Part shown: piece by piece, positions 56,224 through 64,000 of the stretch
Position numbering within the stretch: the stretch's first letter is position 1
How the letters are laid out: each line of letters opens with the position of its first letter
Source of the DNA: Paraburkholderia ferrariae NBRC 106233
GTDB lineage: Bacteria > Pseudomonadota > Gammaproteobacteria > Burkholderiales > Burkholderiaceae
DNA length: 64,000 nucleotides
Reading direction: 5' to 3'
NCBI RefSeq assembly: GCF_000685035.1
Contig: NZ_BAYB01000024.1
Coordinates: 1 to 64,000, forward strand
Made by a program: the position numbers and the translations under genes
The notes under the pieces: generated by a model
What the model was told of the DNA's origin: nothing
Databases searched by the model: none
Seen by the model: only the letters and a program-made list of their open reading frames with translations

Positions 56224-57018
56224 TCAGGCGTCCTTCGGGGCCTGCTTGCCTTGTGCCTGACTGTCTTGCGCCTGAGCTTGCTTTGGCGGATTTTCCTGTA
56301 CCTGGGTGCGCGCTTTTGTCGCAGCCCGGCGCGCCGCGTAAAGCCCGAAACCGAGGGCCGCGGCGGCCATGCCCCACCACTGGAGCATGTAGCCGTAGTT
56401 GCGCTCGACACCCGTGGTCGGCGCGGGCCAGTCGCGCACGAGGCCGTCTTTCGCGGCCGGCAAGAAGCCCGTTTGCTGGATCACGAAGGGCTGCAGCGGC
56501 AGCCCGGTTTCCGTGGCGTACGACGCGACGCCGAGATTCTGCCGTATCTTCTGATGCGGCGCAGAGCCGCCCGCACCGAGTTCGAACGCGCGCGAGGCAT
56601 CCGCACGGGCGATGCCTTCCACGGTCACGGGCCCCGCGGGCGTGTCATACGGTGCGATCCTGTCGCGCTCGGCGATATTGCGCGGCAGCCAGCCGCGGTT
56701 CACCAGCACGTAGCCGCCGTCCTGCAGTTTGAGCGGCATCACCACGTAAAAACCGGGCTGGTCGTTATAGGGCCGATTGTCCAGATAGACGGCGAGATCG
56801 GGCATGAAGGTCCCGGTCGCGCGCACGCGATGGAACTGGATGCCTGCGAGCGCCAACGGCGCCGCGCTCACGGTTTGCGGCGGCGCCGCTTCATAGCGCT
56901 CGATCTGGGCCTCGAGCGCTTCTTTCTGATGAGCGCGGTCGCGCTGCCAGAAGCCGAGGCGGATCGTCACCGCCATCACGACAAGAATCAGCAGAGCGGG
57001 AACGAGACGAAACTTCAT
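56224..57018 (-). CDS. SURF1-family cytochrome oxidase assembly protein
   Basis: SURF1 proteins help insert heme A into subunit I. The 264-residue product has membrane anchors at both ends (about 4-20 and 213-232), the loop WQRDRAHQKEAL after the first helix, and the signature YVLVNRGWLPRN near 96-107. A hydrophilic Gln/Ala/Lys tail ends it. I chose MKFRLVPALL as start; frame remains open upstream. The next gene starts two bases after its stop. Confidence 0.92.
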   Translation of the reverse strand: MKFRLVPALLILVVMAVTIRLGFWQRDRAHQKEALEAQIERYEAAPPQTVSAAPLALAGIQFHRVRATGTFMPDLAVYLDNRPYNDQPGFYVVMPLKLQDGGYVLVNRGWLPRNIAERDRIAPYDTPAGPVTVEGIARADASRAFELGAGGSAPHQKIRQNLGVASYATETGLPLQPFVIQQTGFLPAAKDGLVRDWPAPTTGVERNYGYMLQWWGMAAAALGFGLYAARRAATKARTQVQENPPKQAQAQDSQAQGKQAPKDA

Positions 57019-57144
57019 CGGGCACGTCCAATGCGGCCGGTATGGGCGGCACGGGCGATATCGCCGATCGCACCCCACTGCGGCGCGAAAACCGGTGCCA
57101 TAATGAGACAGACGTTTTCAGGCATGGCCGATTCCGTGAACTTC

Positions 57145-57354
57145 ATGCACATTCTCGTTCCCATTGCGTTCGCGCTGATCATCGCGAGCTTGTTTTCCGC
57201 GCTCTATTTCATGATGCACGACCGCGGCCGGACGAAGCGGATGGTCTGGTCGCTCGCTACGCGCGTGGGACTGTCCATCTCGCTGTTCCTCTTCATCCTG
57301 TTCGCGCACTGGATGGGCTGGATCCAGTCCACCGGCATTCCCTACGGGCGCTAG
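57145..57354 (+). CDS. Twin-transmembrane protein (DUF2909)
   Basis: A 69-residue protein with two membrane segments: MHILVPIAFALIIASLFSAL at the start and LSISLFLFILFAHWMGWIQ near 43-61, joined by a basic loop HDRGRTKRMVWSLA. It matches the DUF2909 family, often found in oxidase loci. It is the only plus-strand gene inside the minus-strand oxidase cluster. ATGs at 57124 and 57103 are alternative starts. Confidence 0.8.
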   Translation: MHILVPIAFALIIASLFSALYFMMHDRGRTKRMVWSLATRVGLSISLFLFILFAHWMGWIQSTGIPYGR

Positions 57355-57374
57355 GCGCTCGCCTCCATAAGCAA

Positions 57375-57406
57375 AACGCCGCGCCGACAAAGTCGGCAGC
57401 GGCGTT
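57375..57406. terminator. Strong hairpin between DUF2909 and ctaE
   Basis: AACGCCGC-GCCGAC, loop AAA, GTCGGC-A-GCGGCGTT (57375-57406): 14 base pairs with one bulged A. It lies between convergent genes. T-tracts are minimal. Confidence 0.7.
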
Positions 57407-57455
57407 CGATCCCGTCCTGCGTGCCCGTTGCTGCAAGTGCCGCAAGCGCTGCAAC

Positions 57456-58313
57456 CTACAGCCAGTACACGACGACATAGAGCCCGAGCCACACCACGTC
57501 CACGAAGTGCCAGTACCACGCCGCACCTTCGAAGGCGAAGTGATGCTCGGCGGTGAAGTGTCCGCGGATCAGCCGGACCAGCACCACCGTGAGCATCGTG
57601 CCGCCGAGGAACACGTGAAAGCCGTGGAAACCCGTGAGCAGGAAGAACGTCGAGCCGTACACGCCCGAGGCGAGCGTGAGGTTCAGTTCGCCGTACGCGT
57701 GGATGTACTCGAACGCCTGCAGGCAGAGGAAGCACAGCCCCAGCAAGATGGTCGCCGCGAGCCAGGCGATGGCCTTGTTGCGATGGTTGTCGCGCAGCGC
57801 GTGGTGCGACACCGTGAGCGTCGCGCCCGAGGAGAGCAGCAGCGCGGTGTTGATCGTCGGCACCGGATAGGGCTTCATCGAAGCGAAGTGCGAGACGAGC
57901 TGCGCCGGCCCCGTGTTCGGCCAGACCGCGCTGAAGTCTGGCCAGATCAGCTTGTAGTCGAGGCTGCCGAGCTGGTGCATCGCGATCTCGCGGGCGTAGA
58001 ACAGCGCGCCGAAGAATGCGCCGAAGAACATCACTTCGGAGAAGATGAACCAGCTCATGCTCCAGCGGTACGACACGTCCACGCGTTTGCCGTACATGCC
58101 GCCCTCGGATTCGGAGATCGCGTCGCCGAACCAGTGCCACAGCGTGAAGAGCAGCCAGAGCAGGCCCGCCAGCACGCCGATCGGCCCCCACGACTCGCCG
58201 TTGATCCACGAGCCGAGCGAGGCAAGCATGACGAGAAGACCGACGGCCGCGCTGATCGGGTGCCGCGACGGATGCGGAATGAAGTAGTACGGGCTATCGT
58301 TTTGGCCGCTCAT
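57456..58313 (-). CDS. ctaE: Cytochrome c oxidase subunit III
   Basis: The 285-residue, seven-helix-type protein of the aa3 oxidase begins MSGQNDSPYYFIPHPSRHP and has the SYRWSMSWFIFSEVMFFGAFFGALFYAR segment near 81-108 (in parts), HHALRDNH near 171, and GFHGFHVFLGG near 229. It ends HFVDVVWLGLYVVVYWL. Its closest upstream genes are DUF2970 and ctaG. Confidence 0.96.
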   Translation of the reverse strand: MSGQNDSPYYFIPHPSRHPISAAVGLLVMLASLGSWINGESWGPIGVLAGLLWLLFTLWHWFGDAISESEGGMYGKRVDVSYRWSMSWFIFSEVMFFGAFFGALFYAREIAMHQLGSLDYKLIWPDFSAVWPNTGPAQLVSHFASMKPYPVPTINTALLLSSGATLTVSHHALRDNHRNKAIAWLAATILLGLCFLCLQAFEYIHAYGELNLTLASGVYGSTFFLLTGFHGFHVFLGGTMLTVVLVRLIRGHFTAEHHFAFEGAAWYWHFVDVVWLGLYVVVYWL

Positions 58314-58380
58314 GCCTGATTCTCCAGTTTCCAGTAGCTCCGGAAAGTTTCCGGCTGCCTGTCTTCGTTGCCGCCTGCTG

Positions 58381-58448
58381 TCTGCCGCTGTCTGCCGCTG
58401 TCTGCCGCTGTCTGCCGCTGCCTGCCGCTGCCTGCCGCTGTCTGCCGT
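58381..58448. repeat. 10-bp tandem repeat TCTGCCGCTG, nearly seven copies
   Basis: Seven units of TCTGCCGCTG, two with CCTG instead of TCTG and the last partial, fill the gap between DUF2970 and ctaE. The 10-bp period is one helical turn and would not keep frame. Confidence 0.93.
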
Positions 58449-58467
58449 TACCGAATCTGTGCGCGCC

Positions 58468-58692
58468 TCATCTCACGACGAGATGCACGACCACCAGCAG
58501 CACGCCGATGAAGAGCGCCGCGCCGATCAGCGCCGCCGCGATCAGCGCGACGGGGTGCAGCTGCGCGGCATCCGCTTCGAGGTCCGCGCGCTTGCGCACG
58601 CCGAAAAACGACCACGCCACCGCCTTGATGAGCGGCAGCACGCCGCCCTTCTTCTTGCCGCTGCCTTCGCCGTTCGGGCCCGGGCCGTTCAT
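58468..58692 (-). CDS. DUF2970 single-pass membrane protein
   Basis: A 74-residue protein with a polar Gly/Lys N-terminus, the DUF2970 motif KAVAWSFFGVRKRADLEADAA (positions 23-43 in parts), and one C-terminal membrane helix LIAAALIGAALFIGVLLVVV. Its role in oxidase assembly is unproven but the family is found in this locus widely. I chose 58692 because GGAGAGG lies eight bases upstream; an ATG at 58728 overlapping the ctaG stop (ATGA) is the alternative. Confidence 0.8.
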   Translation of the reverse strand: MNGPGPNGEGSGKKKGGVLPLIKAVAWSFFGVRKRADLEADAAQLHPVALIAAALIGAALFIGVLLVVVHLVVR

Positions 58693-58724
58693 GGGCGTCG
58701 CCTCTCCGTGCACGCGTTCGTGCG

Positions 58725-59288
58725 TCATGTCCTGCCCGGCGCCGCCGCCGGCATGTTCAGCTCGAAGAACGTGTACGACAGCGTGATCGTCTTCACGTCT
58801 TTCGGCAGCTTCGGGTCGATCACGAACACCACCGGCATGCGCCGCGCCTCGCCCGCCTTGAGCGTCTGCTGCGTGAAGCAGAAGCACTCGATCTTGCGGA
58901 AGTACCCGGTCGCCTGCTTCGGCGCGTAGCTCGGAATCGCCTGTGCGGTCACCGCGCGCCCTTCGCGATTCGACAACTCGTACATCACCGTCATCACTTC
59001 GCCCGGATGCACGTCGAGACTCGACTGCTCCGGCTTGAACCCAAGGAGCCCGCGTGCATTCGCGTCGAACTCCACCGACACCGTGCGGCTCATGTCTACC
59101 TGCGTGTTGCGCGCCTCGCGCCCGGTCGCGTCGCGCTGCACCAGGTTGTTGATGCCCGTGACCTCGCAGATCGCGCGGTACATCGGCACCAGCGCAAAAC
59201 CGAAGCCGAACATCAGCGCCGCCACGACGACGAGCTTGACGAGCATCGAACGGTTGAGCGCGCGGTCGCCCGCCTCATGCGTTGACAT
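58725..59288 (-). CDS. ctaG: Cytochrome c oxidase assembly protein CtaG (COX11)
   Basis: CtaG inserts copper into the CuB site of subunit I. The 187-residue protein has one N-terminal membrane segment (about 18-35) and the copper motif IECFCFTQQTL near 131-141. It starts MSTHEAGDRALNRSM with GAGGAAG just upstream. It sits between the small assembly protein and DUF2970 genes. Confidence 0.94.
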   Translation of the reverse strand: MSTHEAGDRALNRSMLVKLVVVAALMFGFGFALVPMYRAICEVTGINNLVQRDATGREARNTQVDMSRTVSVEFDANARGLLGFKPEQSSLDVHPGEVMTVMYELSNREGRAVTAQAIPSYAPKQATGYFRKIECFCFTQQTLKAGEARRMPVVFVIDPKLPKDVKTITLSYTFFELNMPAAAPGRT

Positions 59289-59334
59289 CGAACTTCCTCG
59301 AACGGTCTTCTCGCACGCCACCCCGGCTCGTTGC

Positions 59335-59475
59335 TCAGTGCGCCGTGAAATACACCTGCTTGACGACGGCACTCGCAAAGAAGAAGGCGACCACGGCAAA
59401 GAGGATCAGGCCGAGCCGCAGATTGCCCGCACGGATCTCAGCGGGCGTTCGTCTTTTGGGTGAGTTCCGGGTCAT
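59335..59475 (-). CDS. Cytochrome oxidase small assembly protein
   Basis: This 46-residue peptide has a basic N-terminus (MTRNSPKRRTPAEIRAGNLR) and one membrane helix LGLILFAVVAFFFASAVV, ending KQVYFTAH. Small single-pass proteins of this shape between ctaD and ctaG are standard in Burkholderiales. It is short, and its function is inferred only from position. Confidence 0.8.
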   Translation of the reverse strand: MTRNSPKRRTPAEIRAGNLRLGLILFAVVAFFFASAVVKQVYFTAH

Positions 59476-59493
59476 GCTCGAATCGCGTGGCGT

Positions 59494-59523
59494 TGCACTC
59501 TTTTGCACTCTTCTGCACTCTTT
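59494..59523. repeat. Three 10-bp repeats TGCACTCTTT
   Basis: TGCACTCTTT, TGCACTCTTC, TGCACTCTTT in tandem between ctaD and the small assembly gene. It is the second 10-bp array in this operon. Confidence 0.9.
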
Positions 59524-59591
59524 CGTTTCGGCCTTCCGCCCGCGCGTGCCTCTGGCGCAGCCGGTAAGCCGATCCCGATGCCGGCGGCGCG

Positions 59592-61202
59592 TTACTCGAC
59601 CGTCGGCGGATTTTCGAAGGTGTGGAACGGCGCCGGGCTCGGCACGGTCCATTCAAGGCCCGTCGCGCCGTCCCACGGCTTGTCGCCCGCCTTCTCCAGT
59701 TCGCCGCCGCCGCGATACGCCGGCAGTGCGACGAAGAACAGGAAGTACACCTGAGAAATTCCGAAGCCGAATGCGCCGATCGAGATCACCTGGTTCCAGT
59801 CGGTGAACTGGGCCGGATAGTCCGCATAGCGGCGCGGCATGCCGGCGAGACCGACGAAGTGCATCGGCAGGAAAGCCAGGTTGAAGAAGATCAGCGAACA
59901 CCAGAAGTGGATCTTGCCGCGCGTCTCGTTGTACATCCAGCCGGTCCATTTTGGCGCCCAGTAGTACCACCCCGAAAAGAGCGCGAACAGGGACCCCGCC
60001 ACCAGCACGTAGTGGAAGTGCGCCACCACGAAGTAGGTGCCGTGATACTGGATGTCGAGCGGCGCCATCGCGAGCATCAGGCCCGAGAGGCCGCCGAACG
60101 TGAACACGATCAGAAAGCCCACCGCCCACAGCATCGGCGTTTCGAAGCTGAGCGAACCGCGCCACATGGTGGCGACCCAGTTGAACACCTTCACGCCCGT
60201 GGGCACGGCAATCAGCATGGTCGCGTACATGAAGAACAGCTGGCCCGTCACCGGCATGCCGGTCGCGAACATGTGGTGCGCCCACACCATGAACGAGAGG
60301 ATGGCGATCGAGGCCGTGGCGTACACCATCGAGCTATAGCCGAAGAGCGGCTTGCGCGAGAACGCCGGGATCACCTGCGAAACGATCCCGAACGCCGGCA
60401 AGATCATGATGTACACCTCGGGGTGCCCGAAGAACCAGAAGATGTGCTGGTACATCACCGGGTCGCCGCCGCCCGCGGCATTGAAGAAGCTCGTGCCGAA
60501 GTGGCGGTCGAACAGCAGCATCGTGATCGCACCCGCGAGCACCGGCATCACGGCGATCAGCAGGTAGGCGGTGATGAGCCACGTCCACACGAACATCGGC
60601 ATCTTCATGAGCGTCATGCCCGGCGCGCGCAGGTTCAGGATCGTCACGACGATGTTGATGCCGCCCATGATCGACGACGCGCCCATGATGTGCAGCGCGA
60701 AGATGGCGAAGTCCATGCCCGGGCCCATCTGCGTGGAGAGCGGCGCGTAGAGCGTCCAGCCCGCCGCGGTCGCGCCGCCCGGCGCGAAGAACGAGCCGAC
60801 CAGCAGGCAGGCCGCGGCCGGCAGCAGCCAGAAGCTGAGGTTGTTCATGCGCGCGAAGGCCATGTCCGGGGCGCCGATCTGCAGCGGGATCATCCAGTTC
60901 GCGAAGCCCACGAAGGCCGGCATGATCGCGCCGAACACCATGATGAGGCCATGCATGGTGGTGAGCTGGTTGAAGAACTCGGGCCGCATGATCTGCAGGC
61001 CGGGTTCGAACAGCTCGGCACGGATCGCGAGCGCCATCACGCCGCCCGAGAGGAACATCACGAACGAGAAGATCAGGTACAGCGTCCCGATGTCCTTGTG
61101 GTTGGTCGCCAACAGCCAGCGCCGCCAGCCGTGGGGCGTCTCGTGAGCGTGTTCGCCGTGGACGTGACCGTGGCCTGCTACATCGTGTCCGATGCTCGAC
61201 AT
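59592..61202 (-). CDS. ctaD: Cytochrome c oxidase subunit I
   Basis: Subunit I holds heme a and the heme a3-CuB centre that reduces oxygen and pumps protons. The 536-residue, twelve-helix-type protein has a His-rich N-terminus, GWRRWLLATNHKDIGTLYL near 26-44, FWFFGHPEVYIMILPAFGI near 252, and WAHHMFATG near 302. AAAGGAGAG precedes the ATG. Upstream frame is open, but MSSIGHD is the natural start. It is the aa3-type enzyme, with CuA subunit ctaC just upstream. Confidence 0.97.
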   Translation of the reverse strand: MSSIGHDVAGHGHVHGEHAHETPHGWRRWLLATNHKDIGTLYLIFSFVMFLSGGVMALAIRAELFEPGLQIMRPEFFNQLTTMHGLIMVFGAIMPAFVGFANWMIPLQIGAPDMAFARMNNLSFWLLPAAACLLVGSFFAPGGATAAGWTLYAPLSTQMGPGMDFAIFALHIMGASSIMGGINIVVTILNLRAPGMTLMKMPMFVWTWLITAYLLIAVMPVLAGAITMLLFDRHFGTSFFNAAGGGDPVMYQHIFWFFGHPEVYIMILPAFGIVSQVIPAFSRKPLFGYSSMVYATASIAILSFMVWAHHMFATGMPVTGQLFFMYATMLIAVPTGVKVFNWVATMWRGSLSFETPMLWAVGFLIVFTFGGLSGLMLAMAPLDIQYHGTYFVVAHFHYVLVAGSLFALFSGWYYWAPKWTGWMYNETRGKIHFWCSLIFFNLAFLPMHFVGLAGMPRRYADYPAQFTDWNQVISIGAFGFGISQVYFLFFVALPAYRGGGELEKAGDKPWDGATGLEWTVPSPAPFHTFENPPTVE

Positions 61203-61401
61203 GACTCTCTCCTTTGTGGATCGCGGCTGCGCTTGCGCACCGACCGCGCTCCCTTGCAAAGCTTCGATCGCCCTTGTGCCCCGGCACCCCGCGCGATCCC
61301 ATGCAAATAGTTGCGAAAGCAACGACTGCCTTCGCGTCCCCTCATCGACTACCCAGCGGCACCGTATCTCGGCGGCACTTCATTGATCCCTTGACGGCAC
61401 C

Positions 61402-63021
61402 TCAGGCTGCCGGGCCGATTTCCACGCGCCGGGCTTCCCTGGCATCGCTGCCGCCCGTGATGGTTTCCGGCTTCTTCAAAATGATGCGGTCTTCGGCAAC
61501 GCCCGCCGCCTTCAGCGCGTCGCGCACCGCCTGCGCGCGATGCTTCGCGAGTTCGGCGTTGGTGGCGGCGTTGCCGCTCGAATCGGTGTAGCCCGAGAGC
61601 GCGAACTTCGCGTCGGGGTGAGCCTTCGCGTAGTCCGCTGCGGCCGCGATCGCGTCCTTCGCGTCATCGGGCAGCGTGCTCTTGCCGGTGTCGAAATAGA
61701 TGCTGGCCGGCAGCGTCGCTGCGCTTGCGGCCGCACCCGACGATGCGTCGCCGCCGCTCGCTGCCGCCGCACCGCTCGCCGCATCGGCGCCGCTCGCGCC
61801 CGCGGCCGCTTGCGCCCCGCTGGCCTGCGCCTCCGCCGCGGCCGTCTGGCCGCCGCCTTCGGGCATCTTGCCGTTGCGCGCATCGGCCACCTGGCGCGGC
61901 TGCAGCACGTCGCCCGTATGGTTGCCCCACGAGTTGCGCTCGAAGGTGATGACCGACGCGATCTCGACGTCGTTGAGCGTGGGCGCCCACGAAGGCATGG
62001 CGTTCTTGCCGTGCAGGACGATGCTCACGTGAGCGGCGATCGGCCCGTTGGCGATCTTGCTGCCGTCGAGCGCGGGGAAAGCGCCCGCGCCCTTGCCGGT
62101 CGGCTGGTGGCACACCGCGCAGTTCGACATGTAGACCTTCTCGCCGCGCTCCTTCAACTCCGCGAGCGTGTAGGTCTTGTTCGGGTCGTCGTTGGCCGCG
62201 GCCATCTTCGCCTTCTGCGTATCGACCCACTTCGCGTAGTCGTCGTCGGAGAGCACCTCGACCACGACCGGCATGAACGCGTGCTCCTTGCCGCACAGCT
62301 CGGTACAGAAGCCGCGGAAGGTGCCGACCTTGTCAGCCTTGAACCACGTGTCGCGCACGAAGCCCGGAATCGCATCCTGCTTCACGCCGAACGCGGGCAC
62401 GTACCACGAGTGCACGACGTCGTTGGCGGTGGTGATGATGCGGATCTTCTTGTCGACGGGCACGACGAGCGGGTTGTCGACTTCCTGCAGATACGTGTCG
62501 GTGATCGGCTGCTCGCCGTCCACTTCGGCGCGCGGCGTCGCGAGCGTGGAGTAGAAGTTGATGCCCTCGCCCGACCCCTTCACGTAGTCGTAGCCCCATT
62601 TCCACTGGTAGCCCGTGACCTTGATGGTGAGGTCGGCGTTGGAGGTGTCCTTCATCGCGACCACGGCCTTGGTGGCGGGCAGCGCCATCAGCACGACGAT
62701 GACGAACGGCACGATCGTCCAGATGATTTCGACGGTGGTGCTTTCGTGGAAGTGGGCGGCCTGGTGGCCTTTCGATTTACGGTGCGCGTAGATCGAATAG
62801 AACATGACGCCGAATACACCGACGAAGATCACGGTGCACAGCAGCAGCATGAACATGTGGAGGTTGTAGAGTTCCTCGGCGATCTTCGTGACCGGCGGCT
62901 GGAAATTGATCTCGTTCACCGCCGGGCCGCCGGGGCTGTCTCCTACCGCAAGGGCCGCGCCGGCGAACAGGAGTCCGCTACATGCCAGCACGCCTGAAAG
63001 GGTTCGCTTGATTGTTTTCAT
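61402..63021 (-). CDS. ctaC: Cytochrome c oxidase subunit II fused to cytochrome c and OmpA-like domains
   Basis: The 539-residue protein is about twice a normal subunit II. A signal peptide and two membrane helices (about 55-78 and 98-118) lead to the CuA domain, with ligands H204, C239, C243, H247 and M250. A cytochrome c domain follows, with CAVCH at 301-305 and a likely Met ligand M342. After an Ala/Ser/Gly linker (about 392-437) comes an OmpA/MotB-like peptidoglycan-binding domain (438-539). That domain keeps the D480 and R495 pair (GYTDSSGN, LAKHRAQAV) which binds peptidoglycan in this family. AAGGAAG precedes the start. Confidence 0.95.
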   Translation of the reverse strand: MKTIKRTLSGVLACSGLLFAGAALAVGDSPGGPAVNEINFQPPVTKIAEELYNLHMFMLLLCTVIFVGVFGVMFYSIYAHRKSKGHQAAHFHESTTVEIIWTIVPFVIVVLMALPATKAVVAMKDTSNADLTIKVTGYQWKWGYDYVKGSGEGINFYSTLATPRAEVDGEQPITDTYLQEVDNPLVVPVDKKIRIITTANDVVHSWYVPAFGVKQDAIPGFVRDTWFKADKVGTFRGFCTELCGKEHAFMPVVVEVLSDDDYAKWVDTQKAKMAAANDDPNKTYTLAELKERGEKVYMSNCAVCHQPTGKGAGAFPALDGSKIANGPIAAHVSIVLHGKNAMPSWAPTLNDVEIASVITFERNSWGNHTGDVLQPRQVADARNGKMPEGGGQTAAAEAQASGAQAAAGASGADAASGAAAASGGDASSGAAASAATLPASIYFDTGKSTLPDDAKDAIAAAADYAKAHPDAKFALSGYTDSSGNAATNAELAKHRAQAVRDALKAAGVAEDRIILKKPETITGGSDAREARRVEIGPAA

Positions 63022-63138
63022 CGCTTCCTTACCCATGATTTCCATTCAAACCCTCGACCCCGCAGGAAGGTTTCGCATCGTGCACGAACGGACGAGTGCC
63101 AAAGAAGCCAGGCACACGCCTGATGCGGCAAGAGCCGC

Positions 63139-63615
63139 TCAGGCGCCGCGCGCGAGCCACGTACGCAGTTCCCGCGCGAACTGTGCACGCCGGTATTGCG
63201 GCAGATGCAAGCCGACCGCGACGGTCTGGCCGCGGGACACGAGACGTACCGGGTCGCGTGGGGTCGCGCCCGGCTCGACCCGGACCCAGCGGGGATTGAG
63301 TTCGAACTGAGAGAGCGTGTCGGCGCTCACCTGTTCGATCACCAGCCGGTTCGGATACAGCCTGATACGTTCGTAATCGACTGCATGGCGCGCATAGACG
63401 GCGAAGGCGCCACCCACCACCAACAAATCGATACCCGTGAACGGCAGTACCAGCCAGGCGCCGTTGATCAACAGCAGGACGGCGATCGTGACGGAAACGA
63501 AAGCCAGCGACACATAGAAGTACACGAATTGCCTGGGCGAGACCGAACAGTTGCGCTTCATCAGCCAGTCCTTGATGACCGGCTCGGGACTCGCCAGCAG
63601 ATCGGACGTCTGCAT
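63139..63615 (-). CDS. DUF2244 membrane protein
   Basis: A 158-residue protein with two adjacent membrane segments (about 30-72) followed by a soluble domain with YERIRLYPNRLVIEQV and WVRVEPG, matching DUF2244. AGGAGG precedes the ATG. It is the first gene of the oxidase run. Function is unknown; co-location with aa3 oxidase genes is common in alpha- and betaproteobacteria. Confidence 0.85.
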   Translation of the reverse strand: MQTSDLLASPEPVIKDWLMKRNCSVSPRQFVYFYVSLAFVSVTIAVLLLINGAWLVLPFTGIDLLVVGGAFAVYARHAVDYERIRLYPNRLVIEQVSADTLSQFELNPRWVRVEPGATPRDPVRLVSRGQTVAVGLHLPQYRRAQFARELRTWLARGA

Positions 63616-63750
63616 CGCTGCCTCCTGCCTCTCACCACTGCAACAACCCGAGACTATCGCTGCCCGGCGCCGCGCACAACCTCGCATAACACTGTAGGCG
63701 TTAGGGCTTGACGCAACGGACTGGGTCTCCTCCATGCGACAAACTGACGC

Positions 63751-63780
63751 ATTATAGGCACGAACCGCCAGCCCCCACAA
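63751..63780 (-). promoter_or_regulatory. Promoter candidate of the DUF2244-cta operon
   Basis: On the minus strand, TTGTGG (63780-63775), an 18-bp spacer and a perfect TATAAT (63756-63751). The 5' untranslated region would be about 130 bases. Confidence 0.55.
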
Positions 63781-63896
63781 GCAAAGCCAGATCGGCCGAA
63801 AACCCAATCCAGACAAGGCTTTACGCGATTTTCAGAGACCTTTTTGAGCGCTTTTCGGTCGCTAATTCCAGGCATAACGAAAGCCCCCTTCCCACG

Positions 63897-64000
63897 TCAT
63901 CGATTCCTTGCCGGGCCGCGCCCGATGTCCTCGATCCTGACGATGCCGTGCCCTTCGGCCGTCGTGCGCGGCACGGCTTTCCATGCGTGTCCGTAGATGA
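63897..64000 (-). CDS. 3' end of an unidentified gene (partial)
   Basis: On the minus strand one frame stays open from the window edge to TGA 63899-63897. It encodes YGHAWKAVPRTTAEGHGIV followed by RIEDIGRGPARNR. Third positions are mostly G or C and the other frames look like shadows, so it is probably the C-terminus of a real protein. I do not recognise the family. The gap to the next promoter (63781-63896) shows no gene. Confidence 0.5.
   Translation of the reverse strand, partial: IYGHAWKAVPRTTAEGHGIVRIEDIGRGPARNR

Noticed and set aside
59622..61310. 562-codon plus-strand frame opposite ctaD
   Set aside because: Antisense shadow of a conserved oxidase gene; composition is His/Arg-rich with no recognisable domain.

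Overview
The window is about 66% GC chromosomal DNA with strong G/C preference at third codon positions. Its gene content and order point to a Burkholderiaceae betaproteobacterium, most likely chromosome 1 of a Paraburkholderia, Burkholderia, Caballeronia or Trinickia species. Supporting clusters are kdsD-kdsC-lptCAB-rpoN-hpf-ptsN-hprK-rapZ, lolB-ispE-tRNA-Gln-prs-rplY-pth, and the ctaC-D-G-E-surf1-A-B oxidase locus. I see no prophage, insertion sequence, CRISPR array or rRNA. This is core genome with some interesting regulation.

Layout. 0.1-9.6 kb holds uvrA, an AI-2E family permease, then a minus-strand run of purU, a Nudix hydrolase, a LysE exporter, apt and a Kef-type antiporter. 9.8-19.5 kb is a plus-strand envelope and nitrogen-PTS block: Kdo synthesis (kdsD, kdsC), the LPS transport bridge and ATPase (lptC, lptA, lptB), sigma-54 (rpoN), hpf, ptsN, hprK, rapZ and a LON-domain protein. 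19.6-21.6 kb carries the oxidised-guanine repair pair mutY and mutM on the minus strand. 21.7-29.1 kb holds a TPR protein, lolB, ispE, tRNA-Gln(UUG), prs, rplY, pth and hisC. 29.1-34.9 kb holds a ferredoxin, coaD, rsmD, ftsY, a MaiA/FAH-type ring-cleavage pair and ybiB. 35.0-37.1 kb is leuA behind a leader with an unannotated, Leu-rich leader peptide. 37.3-39.3 kb holds a SnoaL-like protein and rpoH, whose promoter is overlaid by a perfect CIRCE operator.

39.4-42.8 kb encodes cytochrome bd oxidase (cydP, cydA, cydB, cydX). 42.9-50.5 kb is an N-acetylglucosamine utilisation operon on the minus strand: GntR regulator, nagA, SIS-type deaminase, an EIIA-HPr-EI fusion and NagE. 50.7-52.6 kb holds a MarR-GNAT fusion regulator and an orphan MetQ-like binding protein. 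52.7-63.6 kb is the aa3-type cytochrome c oxidase locus with its copper and heme A assembly factors, read on the minus strand from a DUF2244 gene. The last 100 bases are the 3' end of an unidentified minus-strand gene.

Most notable are the predicted leucine attenuator of leuA, the CIRCE/sigma-70 overlap at rpoH, a subunit II of cytochrome oxidase fused to both cytochrome c and an OmpA-like domain, a second Sco-like CxxxC protein in the oxidase locus, a NagE with a second EIIB domain that has lost its phospho-cysteine, and a series of short intergenic tandem repeats with 10-12 bp (near helical) period, including six phased T-tracts before pth. All promoter, operator and hairpin calls were made by eye.
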